Shown piece after piece: positions 22,103 to 29,509 of a stretch of DNA of 42,832 nt. The DNA is taken from NCBI GenBank assembly GCA_947383145.1, contig CANDCH010000018.1, positions 1-42,832 on the forward strand, read 5' to 3'. Source of the DNA: an uncultured bacterium (GTDB lineage Bacteria; Bacillota; Clostridia; Oscillospirales; Oscillospiraceae). Position numbers and translations under genes: made by a program. Positions within the stretch are counted from its first letter, which is position 1; each line of letters begins with the position of its first letter. Under the pieces are notes generated by a model. That model made no database searches. It saw only the letters and a list, made by a program, of their open reading frames with translations, and was not told the origin of the DNA.

Positions 22103-25096
22103 TTATCCCAGCAGATACGGGTAATTCCCGTACACCGTGCCGATCAGGCGGCGCAGGGGGTCGTACAGCCCGCAGGCGGGGTCGGACACGTCATATTCCT
22201 TGACCTCCCCGGCGAAGCGCACCAGGGTCCTGGAACCCTCCAGCCGCAGGAAGCCCTGGTTCTCGCTGTTCTCGAAGTCCTCCCGGCTCCAGAACAGGGT
22301 GAACTTGTCCCGGTAGGGAGCGCTGTCGTAGGGGCAGAACACGGCGCAGTTGCCGCACTCGTTGCACATGCCGTCCACGTGGACAATCTGCCGCTGGCGC
22401 AGCCCCTCCACACGGACGGGCACGTTGGCCCGGTTGGGGCACACCTCGGTACAGGTCTCGCACACGGTGGCGCAGCCCAGGCAGCGGATCTCCCCGCAGG
22501 AGGCGCAGTCGGTGCACACGTCGCCCCGCTTGGCCAGCGGGGCGGCGTAGTCCGGGTTCACGTTCTTGTCCGCGAAGGCGTCCACGTCGAAATCCTGGAT
22601 GGCCTTTGCGGCCCTCATGGCCCCCGCGATGGCCTCCACCACCGTACCGGGGCCGCTCTGCCCGTCGCCCGCCACGTAAACGCCCTTGACGCTGGACTCC
22701 ATCGTATCCGAGTTTACCACAGCCCGGCCCCGTCTGTCCACCTCCAGGCCGTTGGCGGTATACAGGGCGGTGTCCACCTTCTCGCCCACGGCGGCGATCA
22801 CGGCGCCGGCGGGTACTTCCACTGTTTTTCCCGTGTCCACCGGGGCGCGCCGGCCGGAGGCGTCGGGGGCGCCCAGCTCCATCACCCGACAGGTGAGGAT
22901 TCCATCCTTCACGCCCACGGGGGAGAGCAGCTCCCGGAACTCCACGCCATCGGCCACCGCCAGCTCCAGCTCCTCCTGGTCGGCGGGCATGTACCGCTTG
23001 GTGCGGCGGTACACCAAAGAAACCTTCTTCACCCCGGGGACGCGCTTGGCCGCCCGGGCGGCGTCCATGGCGGTGTTTCCGCCGCCGATGACCGCCACGT
23101 TCTCCCCCAGCTTCAGCGTCTCGGGGGCCTTCTTCGCCGCCTCCAGGAAGGAGATGACATTCATCTCCCCGCCGTACTCCAGCCCGGCGGAGCCGGGGCT
23201 CCAGGCCCCCGTGGCCAGAATGACATGGGTGTAGATATTGCGCAGAGCCCTGATGTCGTCGATGCGGGTATTCAGGCACACCTTCACCCCCATGGCCTCC
23301 ATCAGGCGTACGTCGTTGTCAACAAGCTCATGGGAGATGCGGAATTCTGGGATGACGTGGCGGACGATGCCGCCCAGGGACTCCCGGGCCTCGAACAGGG
23401 TCACGTCCACCCCGGCCCGGCCCAGGAAGAAGGCCGCCGCCATGCCCGCCGGACCGCCGCCCACTACGGCCACCCTCTTGCCGCTGACCGGATTTCCCGG
23501 TTTCAGCTTGGGCAGGAGGGAGGCGAAGCCGCCCTTTGCCGCCTTCAGCTTCTGGCCGCGGATATAAACGCTCTCGTCGTAGGCTCCGCGCATACATTTG
23601 TCCTGACAGCGGTGGGAGCAGATGGCGCCGGTGATAAAGGGCAGGGGGTTGCGCCGGGTGATGATCTCCAGCGCCTCCTCATATTTTCCGGCGTTCACCG
23701 CCATGAGATAGGCGGGGATATCCTGTTCAATGGGACACCCGGAGCGGCAGGGAGCCTGGAAGCAGTCGATGAGAGGCACCTTCTTGTCCGTCTTGCGGCT
23801 GGGAATGGGCTTGACGGGCTTGGTCCAGTGGCCGTCCGCCGGGATGGCCTCCGCCAGCGCCGCTACTCTCGCCTGGTCCACCCCCCGCCAGGGCCCATAG
23901 CCGATATCCGCCAGCAGGCCGCCGATCTGGCTCAGCCGCTGGTAGCCGCCGGGCTTCAGGATGGTGGTGGCCATGGTGACGGGCCAGATGCCCGCGTCGA
24001 ACAGGTTCCAGATGGAGGCGGCGTCCGCCCCGCCGGAGTAGGAGATGCGCAGCTTCCCGCCGAACTCGCGGGCCAGCATCCCCGCCAGGGAGAGGGACAG
24101 GGGGTACAGGGCGCGGCCGGACATGTACATCTCCTGGCTGGACAGCTCGTTTGCCGCCACATCCACCGGGAAGGTGTTGGTGATCTTCACGCCGAAGGCC
24201 AGACCCTTTTCATCGCACAGCTTCTGGAGCCGCCGGAACATGGGGATGGCGTCCGCCCACTGGAGGTCCTCCTTGAAATGGTGGTCGTCGAACACAATAT
24301 AATCATAGCCCAGGCCGTCCAGGGTGTTCCGGGCAAACTCGTAGCCCAGCAGGGTGGGGTTGCACTTGATATAGGTGTTCAGGCACTTCTCGGTGATGAG
24401 ATAGGTGGCGATGCGCTCGATCTCGTCGGGAGGGCAGCCGTGAAGGGTGGACTCGGTGATGGAGGCGGACACCTTGGGGGAGACAGATTTCACATAGTCC
24501 TCGTCCACGCGCTCAAACCGGCCCAGGCTGGCCAGGGACCAGTCCAGGCACTCCTTCCACACCTCAGAGCCGGAGGCGTCCTTCATGCCTTCGATGTATC
24601 GGTCGATCTTCTCGCTTTTGATGCCCGCCAGGTCGTAGCCCACCGACATGTTGAACACAAAACCGTCCGGGTCCCCCAGCCCCAGCTCCCTCGCCAGCAG
24701 CTTGCAGGCCCACCAGGCCTTGACGTACTCGGCATAGGCCTGGGGCACCGTCAGCTCGGTGGACCACTCGCAGTTATAGCACTCGTCCCCGGCGGTGATG
24801 CAGGGCTTGCTGACACACCTGGACAGCTCCTCGCCGTCCATGATCTGGACGGTTTTCAGCTCGAAAAACCGGGCTCCGGCGGCGTAGGCGGCGATGATGT
24901 TCTGGGCCAGCTGGGTGTGAGGTCCCGCGGCGGGACCGTAGGGGGATTCGATCCTCTCCTCAAAGATGGGCAGGGCCCTGCCGTCCTGATGGCGCGCCAG
25001 CTTGGACACGCCGAAGATACTGCCCTGGGTCTTGTACTCGGTGAGCACCCAGTCCATCAGCTGGGCGAAGGGCATGGGCCGCATGATGTCGCTCAT
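22103..25096 (-). CDS. ygfK: YgfK, multidomain flavin/iron-sulfur oxidoreductase (putative selenate reductase subunit)
   Basis: 997 residues. The N-terminal third (about 1-400) resembles a dihydroorotate/dihydropyrimidine dehydrogenase barrel. A GltD-like cysteine region follows (CFQAPCRSGCP, CSHRCQDKC, about 445-502). Next are an FAD site VAVVGGGPAGMAAA (about 542-555) and an NAD(P) site VAVIGGGNTAMDAA (about 667-680). The C-terminal ferredoxin clusters are CTDCASCGEIRC...CETCTEVCP and CNECGNCAVFCP. The plan mirrors dihydropyrimidine dehydrogenase, so reductive attack on a purine or pyrimidine-like ring with NAD(P)H is plausible. The selenate-reductase label is historical. ATG 25096 (GGAGGT eight bases upstream) is preferred over 25111. 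Confidence 0.9.
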   Translation of the reverse strand: MSDIMRPMPFAQLMDWVLTEYKTQGSIFGVSKLARHQDGRALPIFEERIESPYGPAAGPHTQLAQNIIAAYAAGARFFELKTVQIMDGEELSRCVSKPCITAGDECYNCEWSTELTVPQAYAEYVKAWWACKLLARELGLGDPDGFVFNMSVGYDLAGIKSEKIDRYIEGMKDASGSEVWKECLDWSLASLGRFERVDEDYVKSVSPKVSASITESTLHGCPPDEIERIATYLITEKCLNTYIKCNPTLLGYEFARNTLDGLGYDYIVFDDHHFKEDLQWADAIPMFRRLQKLCDEKGLAFGVKITNTFPVDVAANELSSQEMYMSGRALYPLSLSLAGMLAREFGGKLRISYSGGADAASIWNLFDAGIWPVTMATTILKPGGYQRLSQIGGLLADIGYGPWRGVDQARVAALAEAIPADGHWTKPVKPIPSRKTDKKVPLIDCFQAPCRSGCPIEQDIPAYLMAVNAGKYEEALEIITRRNPLPFITGAICSHRCQDKCMRGAYDESVYIRGQKLKAAKGGFASLLPKLKPGNPVSGKRVAVVGGGPAGMAAAFFLGRAGVDVTLFEARESLGGIVRHVIPEFRISHELVDNDVRLMEAMGVKVCLNTRIDDIRALRNIYTHVILATGAWSPGSAGLEYGGEMNVISFLEAAKKAPETLKLGENVAVIGGGNTAMDAARAAKRVPGVKKVSLVYRRTKRYMPADQEELELAVADGVEFRELLSPVGVKDGILTCRVMELGAPDASGRRAPVDTGKTVEVPAGAVIAAVGEKVDTALYTANGLEVDRRGRAVVNSDTMESSVKGVYVAGDGQSGPGTVVEAIAGAMRAAKAIQDFDVDAFADKNVNPDYAAPLAKRGDVCTDCASCGEIRCLGCATVCETCTEVCPNRANVPVRVEGLRQRQIVHVDGMCNECGNCAVFCPYDSAPYRDKFTLFWSREDFENSENQGFLRLEGSRTLVRFAGEVKEYDVSDPACGLYDPLRRLIGTVYGNYPYLLG

Positions 25097-25125
25097 TGCA
25101 ATGACCTCCATAATGATTTGACGCT

Positions 25126-25198
25126 GGGGACGCTGTCCCCAGACCCCTGCCAGGGGCTTTGCCCCTGGACTCCACCCGCTTTTTTGTAAAAAAGCGGG
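25126..25198. repeat. Array of three hairpins before ygfK
   Basis: Stems GGGGAC/GTCCCC (25126-25140), CCAGGGGC/GCCCCTGG (25150-25168), and CCCGCTTTTTT/AAAAAAGCGGG (25175-25198, 11-bp arms). With the block at 25279-25334 they fill the ssnA-ygfK spacer. The first stem begins 30 bases upstream of the ygfK ATG and would lie in its mRNA leader. Confidence 0.65.
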
Positions 25199-25278
25199 GC
25201 AAAAAACTTTTATCGCGAAACTCCGTTTCGCTTTTGCTTTTTATAAATATTTCGGAAGCAAAGCGAAGCTTTGCGCTT

Positions 25279-25334
25279 AAAATTCTTTTTGGTTCTTTTT
25301 CTTTCAAGAAAAAGAACGCCCGGCCGGCGAGGCC
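25279..25334. repeat. 56-bp hairpin repeat, copy 2
   Basis: Same block as 11042-11097 (three differences). The core is a 26-base perfect hairpin at 25292-25317. It abuts the ssnA stop codon directly. Confidence 0.75.
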
Positions 25335-26675
25335 TCAGTAGCTCCGATGGTTCAGCTCGCCCCACAGCTTTTTGGACTGCTCCAGGGTCCAGGCGTTGAT
25401 GGCGTCCTCGTCAATGCCCACGAACTCCCGATCCCTGTAGAGGACCTTCCCGTTGATAATGGTGGTGCGGCAGTTCTTGCCCATCATGCCGAACAGCATA
25501 TGGCCGTCGATGTTGTCCGCGCCGAAGGGGGTGAAGGGCTTGTAGTCCATGACGATGACGTCCGCCGCCGCGCCGGGCTCCAGCACCCCCAGGGGCTTCT
25601 GGAAGTACCGGGCGCAGATGGCGGGGTTGTTCCGGAACAGCATCCCCATGGCCTCGCACCAGCCCGCGTTGGGGTCGCAGGCGTTGTGGCGCTGCATGGG
25701 CAGCAGGACCTTCAGGGACTCCAGCATGTCGTGGGTGTAGGCGTCGGTGCCCAGGCCGATGAGGATGCCCTTCTCGAACAGCTTCAGCACCGGGGAGCAG
25801 CCCACTGCGTTGCCCATGTTGGACTCCGGGTTGTGGCACACCATGGTGTTGGTCTCTTTGATGATGTCCATCTCCGCCGGGGAGATGTGGATGCAGTGGC
25901 CCAGCATGGTCTTTTCCCCCAGAATGCCGTTGTACAGCAGGCGGTTGACGGGCCGGCAGCCGTAGTTGTTCAGGCTGTCGTACACGTCGTTCATGCCCTC
26001 GGCCACGTGGATGTGGAAGCCGGTCATGCCGTCGTTGGCCTTGACCATCTCCTCAAAGGTCCTGTCGGAGATGGTGAACAGGGCGTGGCCGCCGAACATG
26101 GCCTTGATCATGTCGCTGTTTTCCTGCTTGGCCCAGCGGGCGAAGTCGGCGTTCTCCCGGATGGACTGGGCGCATTTCTCCGCCCCGTCCCGCTCGGACA
26201 CCTCGTAGCACAGGCAGGCCCGCATCCCCAGCTCCTGGCACACGTCCTTGATGGCGAACAGGGAGCCGGGAATCTCGCCGAAGGAGGCGTGGTGGTCGAA
26301 AATGGTGGTCACGCCGTCCCGGATGCAGTCCAGCACGGTGGCGTAGGCGCAGGCCCGGGTGCCGTCCAGGGTGAGGTGGCGGTCGATGTTCCACCATTGG
26401 CCGTCCAGCACCTCAAAGAAGTTGGCGGGGCTGTAGCCGTCGATGGCCAGGCCCCGGGCCAGGCCGCTGTAGATGTGGGTGTGGACGTTGATGAGGCCGG
26501 GCATGATGACGCCGCCCCTGGCGTCCACGAACTCCGCCTCCGGGTACTTGGCCCGCATGGCCTCCAGGGCGCCGGTCTCCTTGACGGTTTCGCCGTCCAG
26601 CGCCACCGCGCCGTTTTCCAGATAGGGGTTGGTCTCGCTCCGGGTGATGAGCCTTCCGTTGCCAATGAGCAGCAT
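25335..26675 (-). CDS. ssnA: SsnA, amidohydrolase-family aminohydrolase
   Basis: 446 residues. Metal site of the guanine deaminase/atrazine chlorohydrolase type: His65 and His67 (NVHTH), His223 with Glu226 (HIHVAEG), His260 (GHCIH) and Asp311 (GTDAYTHD). SsnA proteins are annotated only as selenium-metabolism associated. The fold and cluster suggest deamination of an aminopurine (guanine-like) or hydrolysis of a ring intermediate. GGGAGGA lies seven bases before ATG. First gene of the long minus unit to 16404, divergent from the regulator. Its own promoter in 26676-26760 is not clear-cut. Confidence 0.88.
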   Translation of the reverse strand: MLLIGNGRLITRSETNPYLENGAVALDGETVKETGALEAMRAKYPEAEFVDARGGVIMPGLINVHTHIYSGLARGLAIDGYSPANFFEVLDGQWWNIDRHLTLDGTRACAYATVLDCIRDGVTTIFDHHASFGEIPGSLFAIKDVCQELGMRACLCYEVSERDGAEKCAQSIRENADFARWAKQENSDMIKAMFGGHALFTISDRTFEEMVKANDGMTGFHIHVAEGMNDVYDSLNNYGCRPVNRLLYNGILGEKTMLGHCIHISPAEMDIIKETNTMVCHNPESNMGNAVGCSPVLKLFEKGILIGLGTDAYTHDMLESLKVLLPMQRHNACDPNAGWCEAMGMLFRNNPAICARYFQKPLGVLEPGAAADVIVMDYKPFTPFGADNIDGHMLFGMMGKNCRTTIINGKVLYRDREFVGIDEDAINAWTLEQSKKLWGELNHRSY

Positions 26676-26726
26676 AGTCTTTCCTCCCGTTTATCATCAA
26701 AATAGTTTTTTGCTCAAACTTTTTTC

Positions 26727-26754
26727 TTGCAATGTGAGAATTCTGTGCTATACT
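26727..26754 (+). promoter_or_regulatory. Promoter of the YheO-type regulator
   Basis: -35 TTGCAA (26727-26732), 16-base spacer, -10 TATACT (26749-26754) with an extended TGC. The palindrome AGAATTCT (26738-26745) lies in the spacer, and CGTTAACG (26770-26777) overlaps the start region. Either could be an operator shared with the divergent ssnA unit. Confidence 0.6.
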
Positions 26755-26790
26755 AATAGATATCTTGAACGTTAACGAGGTGATTTCCAT

Positions 26791-27438
26791 TTGGACGCGT
26801 CTATGATCCAATTCCTGTTCCGGCTGGCCAAGGCCCTGGCCGCCCAGTTCGGCCCCAGCTGCGAGGTGGTCATCCACGACCTCCAGTCCAACGACCCGGA
26901 CAGCTCCATCGTGGCCATCGAGAACGGCCACGTCTCCGGTCGCAAGGTGGGGGACGGTCCCTCCCACGTGGTGCTGGAGGCGCTGAACAGCGGCGGCATC
27001 CCGGAGGACCGGCTGAGCTATCTCACCAAGATCGCCGACGGCAAGACCTTAAAGTCCACCACCGTCTACATCCGGGACGAGGGGCAGGCGCCCATCGGCA
27101 TCTTCTCCATCAACTACGACATCACCCTGATGCTGGCCATGGAGGAGAACCTGCGGCAGTTCACCGCCCCCGCCCTCCAGCAGGCGGAGCACGCCCCCGA
27201 GCCCATCGCCCAGAACGTCTCCGACCTGTTGGACGAGCTCATCGAGCAGAGCGTACGCCGGGTGGGCAAGCCGGCGGCCCTCATGACCAAGGAGGAGAAG
27301 GTGAAGGCCATCGGGTTCCTCAACGACACCGGGGCCTTTCTCATCACCAAGTCCGGGGCCAGGGTGTGCAAATACTTCGGCATCTCCAAGTATACCCTAT
27401 ACAGCTACATGGAGGAGGCCAAGGGCGGAAAGGAATAA
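26791..27438 (+). CDS. YheO-type PAS plus helix-turn-helix transcriptional regulator
   Basis: 215 residues. An N-terminal YheO-like PAS domain (about 8-115) begins FGPSCEVVIHDL. The C-terminal helix-turn-helix (about 150-210) ends with CKYFGISKYTLYSYMEEAK. The start is TTG 26791 with GAGGTG eight bases upstream; the next ATG (26803) would be too far from it. It is divergent from ssnA and the only DNA-binding protein inside the cluster, so it is the likely pathway regulator, sensing a purine or metabolite through the PAS domain (inference). E. coli instead uses a sigma-54 activator (YgeV) there. Confidence 0.87.
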   Translation: MDASMIQFLFRLAKALAAQFGPSCEVVIHDLQSNDPDSSIVAIENGHVSGRKVGDGPSHVVLEALNSGGIPEDRLSYLTKIADGKTLKSTTVYIRDEGQAPIGIFSINYDITLMLAMEENLRQFTAPALQQAEHAPEPIAQNVSDLLDELIEQSVRRVGKPAALMTKEEKVKAIGFLNDTGAFLITKSGARVCKYFGISKYTLYSYMEEAKGGKE

Positions 27439-27453
27439 AATAACGGACCTGGG

Positions 27454-27486
27454 CCGGGCCGGCGGGGACACCGGCCCGGTTTTTTT
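27454..27486 (+). terminator. Terminator of the regulator gene
   Basis: Stem CCGGGCCGG, eight-base loop, CCGGCCCGG, then seven T. It lies between convergent genes. Confidence 0.92.
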
Positions 27487-27490
27487 GCGT

Positions 27491-28828
27491 TTACGCCTGG
27501 GGTTTTACGGCCTGGTCCCAGGGCAGGAGCAGGTTCAGCAGGATGGCCGTGATGGCGGTGACCACGATGGGGGAGGAGCCGAACACGGTGTGGACCCAGG
27601 CGGGGAAGCCGGGGCCCTGGAGGGAGCCCGCCACCTGGGTGATGCCCACGCCCAGGGCCACGGACAGCCCCACCACCGCGCTGGAGCGCATGGAGAAGTG
27701 GTCCGAGGTGATCATCCGGATGCCCGTCATGGTGATGGTGGCGAACACGGAGATGGTGGCCCCGCCGATGACCGCCTGGGGGATGGTGGTGAGGAGGGCG
27801 GACAGCTTGGGCACCAGGCCCGCCACCAGCAGCACCAGGGAGGCAAAGGCGAACACCGCCTTGTTGATGACCCGGTTGACGGTGACAATGCCCACGTTCT
27901 GGCTGTAGGTGGCGGCGGGCAGGCCCCCGAACAGGGCCCCTAGAATGGACACCGCGCCCTGGGCGATGATGCCGCCGGACAGTTCCTTGTCGGTGGGCAT
28001 ACGGTCCATGCCGCCCATGGTGGTGGAGGACAGGTCGCCGATGGTCTGCACGGCGTTGATGACATACACCACCGCCAGGGAGATGCAGGCGCTGGCCTCA
28101 AATTTTACGCCGAAATGGAGGGGAGCCGCCAGCTGGAACCAGCCCGCCGGGGCCACGGCGGAGAAGTCCACCATGCCCAGGCACAGGGCCAGCACGTAGC
28201 CCACAATCATGCCCCAGAGGATGGCCCCCAACTTCAAAACCCCCTTGCCGAAGTTCTGTAGAACCACCACCACCGCCAGGGTCACCAGCGCCACCGCCCA
28301 GTTCTTCAGACCGCCGAACTCGGCGCTGCCCGCGCCGCCCGCCATGTATTTCACCGCCGTGGGATACAGGGACAGGCCGATGGTGAAGATGACGGTGCCG
28401 GTGATGAGGGGCGGGAACAGCTTCCGGATCTGCCTGACGAAGACGCCGAACAGGATGGCCACGCAGCCTCCCACAATCTCCGCGCCCAGAATGGTGGGCA
28501 GGTCGAACTGTCCGCCGATGGCCAGCAGGGTGGGCACATAGGCGAAGCTGATGCCCATGACCACCGGCAGGCCGGAGCCGACGCGGTGTTTGATGGTGTA
28601 CAGCTGGAGCAGGGTGGCCAGGGCGGTGACGATGAGGGACACCTGGATCAGCAGGGTGCGGTCTCCATCGGACAGGCCGCAGGTGTTGGCCACCATGATG
28701 GCGGGGGTGATGACCCCCACGATAGCGGCCACCACATGCTGGAGTCCCAGCGGGATGAGCTGGCCGGGAGCGGGGATGCCCTCCAAGGAGAACACAGACC
28801 CTGGGGCCTGAGCTGGCTTTTCTGTCAC
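27491..28828 (-). CDS. NCS2-family urate/xanthine permease
   Basis: 445 residues with 12-14 membrane segments, nucleobase-ascorbate transporter family. Conserved His31 (LQHVVA) in the first helix and QNVG (310-313) in the helix-10 signature. The helix-8 motif reads QTIGD (261-265), where most characterised members have Glu in place of Gln261. Family and neighbours point to urate or xanthine uptake by proton symport. It starts with GTG behind GGAGGA. Own promoter (28881-28909), so it can be expressed apart from the enzymes. It converges on the regulator gene. Confidence 0.88.
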   Translation of the reverse strand: MTEKPAQAPGSVFSLEGIPAPGQLIPLGLQHVVAAIVGVITPAIMVANTCGLSDGDRTLLIQVSLIVTALATLLQLYTIKHRVGSGLPVVMGISFAYVPTLLAIGGQFDLPTILGAEIVGGCVAILFGVFVRQIRKLFPPLITGTVIFTIGLSLYPTAVKYMAGGAGSAEFGGLKNWAVALVTLAVVVVLQNFGKGVLKLGAILWGMIVGYVLALCLGMVDFSAVAPAGWFQLAAPLHFGVKFEASACISLAVVYVINAVQTIGDLSSTTMGGMDRMPTDKELSGGIIAQGAVSILGALFGGLPAATYSQNVGIVTVNRVINKAVFAFASLVLLVAGLVPKLSALLTTIPQAVIGGATISVFATITMTGIRMITSDHFSMRSSAVVGLSVALGVGITQVAGSLQGPGFPAWVHTVFGSSPIVVTAITAILLNLLLPWDQAVKPQA

Positions 28829-28880
28829 AAGAATTCCTCCTTACTTTTTTTGAGCTATAAAAAATTTATTTCATAATTCG

Positions 28881-28909
28881 AGTATAGCCCATTTGCCTCG
28901 GAATTTCAA
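28881..28909 (-). promoter_or_regulatory. Promoter of the purine permease
   Basis: Minus strand: -35 TTGAAA (28904-28909), 17-base spacer, -10 TATACT (28881-28886). The leader is about 45 A/T-rich bases; I see no purine riboswitch in it. Confidence 0.75.
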
Positions 28910-29004
28910 GGAAGAAAACCGCGCCGGGCCGCCAAAATCCGGCCTTTGTTTTTGTATAGTTTTCACAAAAAGTTTGTCGTGCAAACAAAAAGTCAGGAAC
29001 AAGA

Positions 29005-29050
29005 ATGCCGCCGGGCCCTCCGCCCCGCAGGCGGTACGGCTCGGCGGCAT
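29005..29050 (-). terminator. Stem-loop after ridA, probable terminator
   Basis: ATGCCGCCG pairs with CGGCGGCAT around an inner CCGCC/GGCGG stem. On the minus strand a T-rich tract follows about 15 bases later. It lies 22 bases past the ridA stop. Confidence 0.5.
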
Positions 29051-29071
29051 CCAGCCTTGATGAAACGGATA

Positions 29072-29446
29072 TTATTTGACGGCCACGGCCTCAATCTCAA
29101 ACAGCGCCCCCTTGGGCAGGGCGGCCGCCTGGACGCAGGAGCGGGCGGGGGCCTCGCCGGGGAAATACTTGGCATAGATGGCGTTGATGGCGGAAAAATC
29201 GTTGATATCCGCCAGAAATACGGTGGTTTTTACCACGTCTCCACAGGTCATGCCGGCGGCGGCCAGCACAGCGGACAGGTTGTCCAGGGCTTGGGCCGCC
29301 TGGGCCTCCACACCCTGGGGCAGCTCGCCGGTGGCGGGGATCAGGCCCAGCTGGCCGGAGGTGTACAGGGTGTCCCCCGCCAGCTTGGCGTGGCAGTAGG
29401 GGCCCACGGCGGCGGGTGCGCTGGGGGCGGTGATGGTCTGGTTCAT
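29072..29446 (-). CDS. ridA: RidA family reactive intermediate deaminase
   Basis: 124 residues, full family length. Family landmarks: GPY near 15-17, YTSGQLG (28-34), the substrate-binding Arg102 in ARSCVQAAALP, and FEIEAVA at the C-terminus. RidA hydrolyses enamines/imines such as 2-aminoacrylate to keto acid and ammonia. YgeX produces exactly that intermediate, so this gene is a logical partner. ATG 29446 has GGAGGA at eight bases. Single gene with own promoter. Confidence 0.93.
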   Translation of the reverse strand: MNQTITAPSAPAAVGPYCHAKLAGDTLYTSGQLGLIPATGELPQGVEAQAAQALDNLSAVLAAAGMTCGDVVKTTVFLADINDFSAINAIYAKYFPGEAPARSCVQAAALPKGALFEIEAVAVK

Positions 29447-29477
29447 GGGAAATCCTCCTTTTAAGGTTAATACAACC

Positions 29478-29505
29478 ATTATAGCGGGAAAATCTAAAAA
29501 ATCAA
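29478..29505 (-). promoter_or_regulatory. Promoter of ridA
   Basis: Minus strand: -35 TTGATT (29500-29505), 16-base spacer, -10 TATAAT (29478-29483). The spacer contains TTTTTTAGATTT (29490-29501), also found beside the ygeX -35. Confidence 0.75.
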
Positions 29506-29509
29506 TCGT

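Noticed and set aside
22028-25189. A very long plus-strand open frame (over 1000 codons) opposite ygfK
   Set aside because: It is the antisense shadow of a GC-rich gene with strong family motifs on the minus strand; its translation is low-complexity (Gly/His/Val/Leu-rich) and it has no ribosome site.
25126-25317. CRISPR-like array
   Set aside because: The stems differ in sequence and have no regular repeat-spacer spacing.
28829-28880. Purine riboswitch in the permease leader
   Set aside because: The leader is only about 45 bases and lacks the three-stem purine aptamer.
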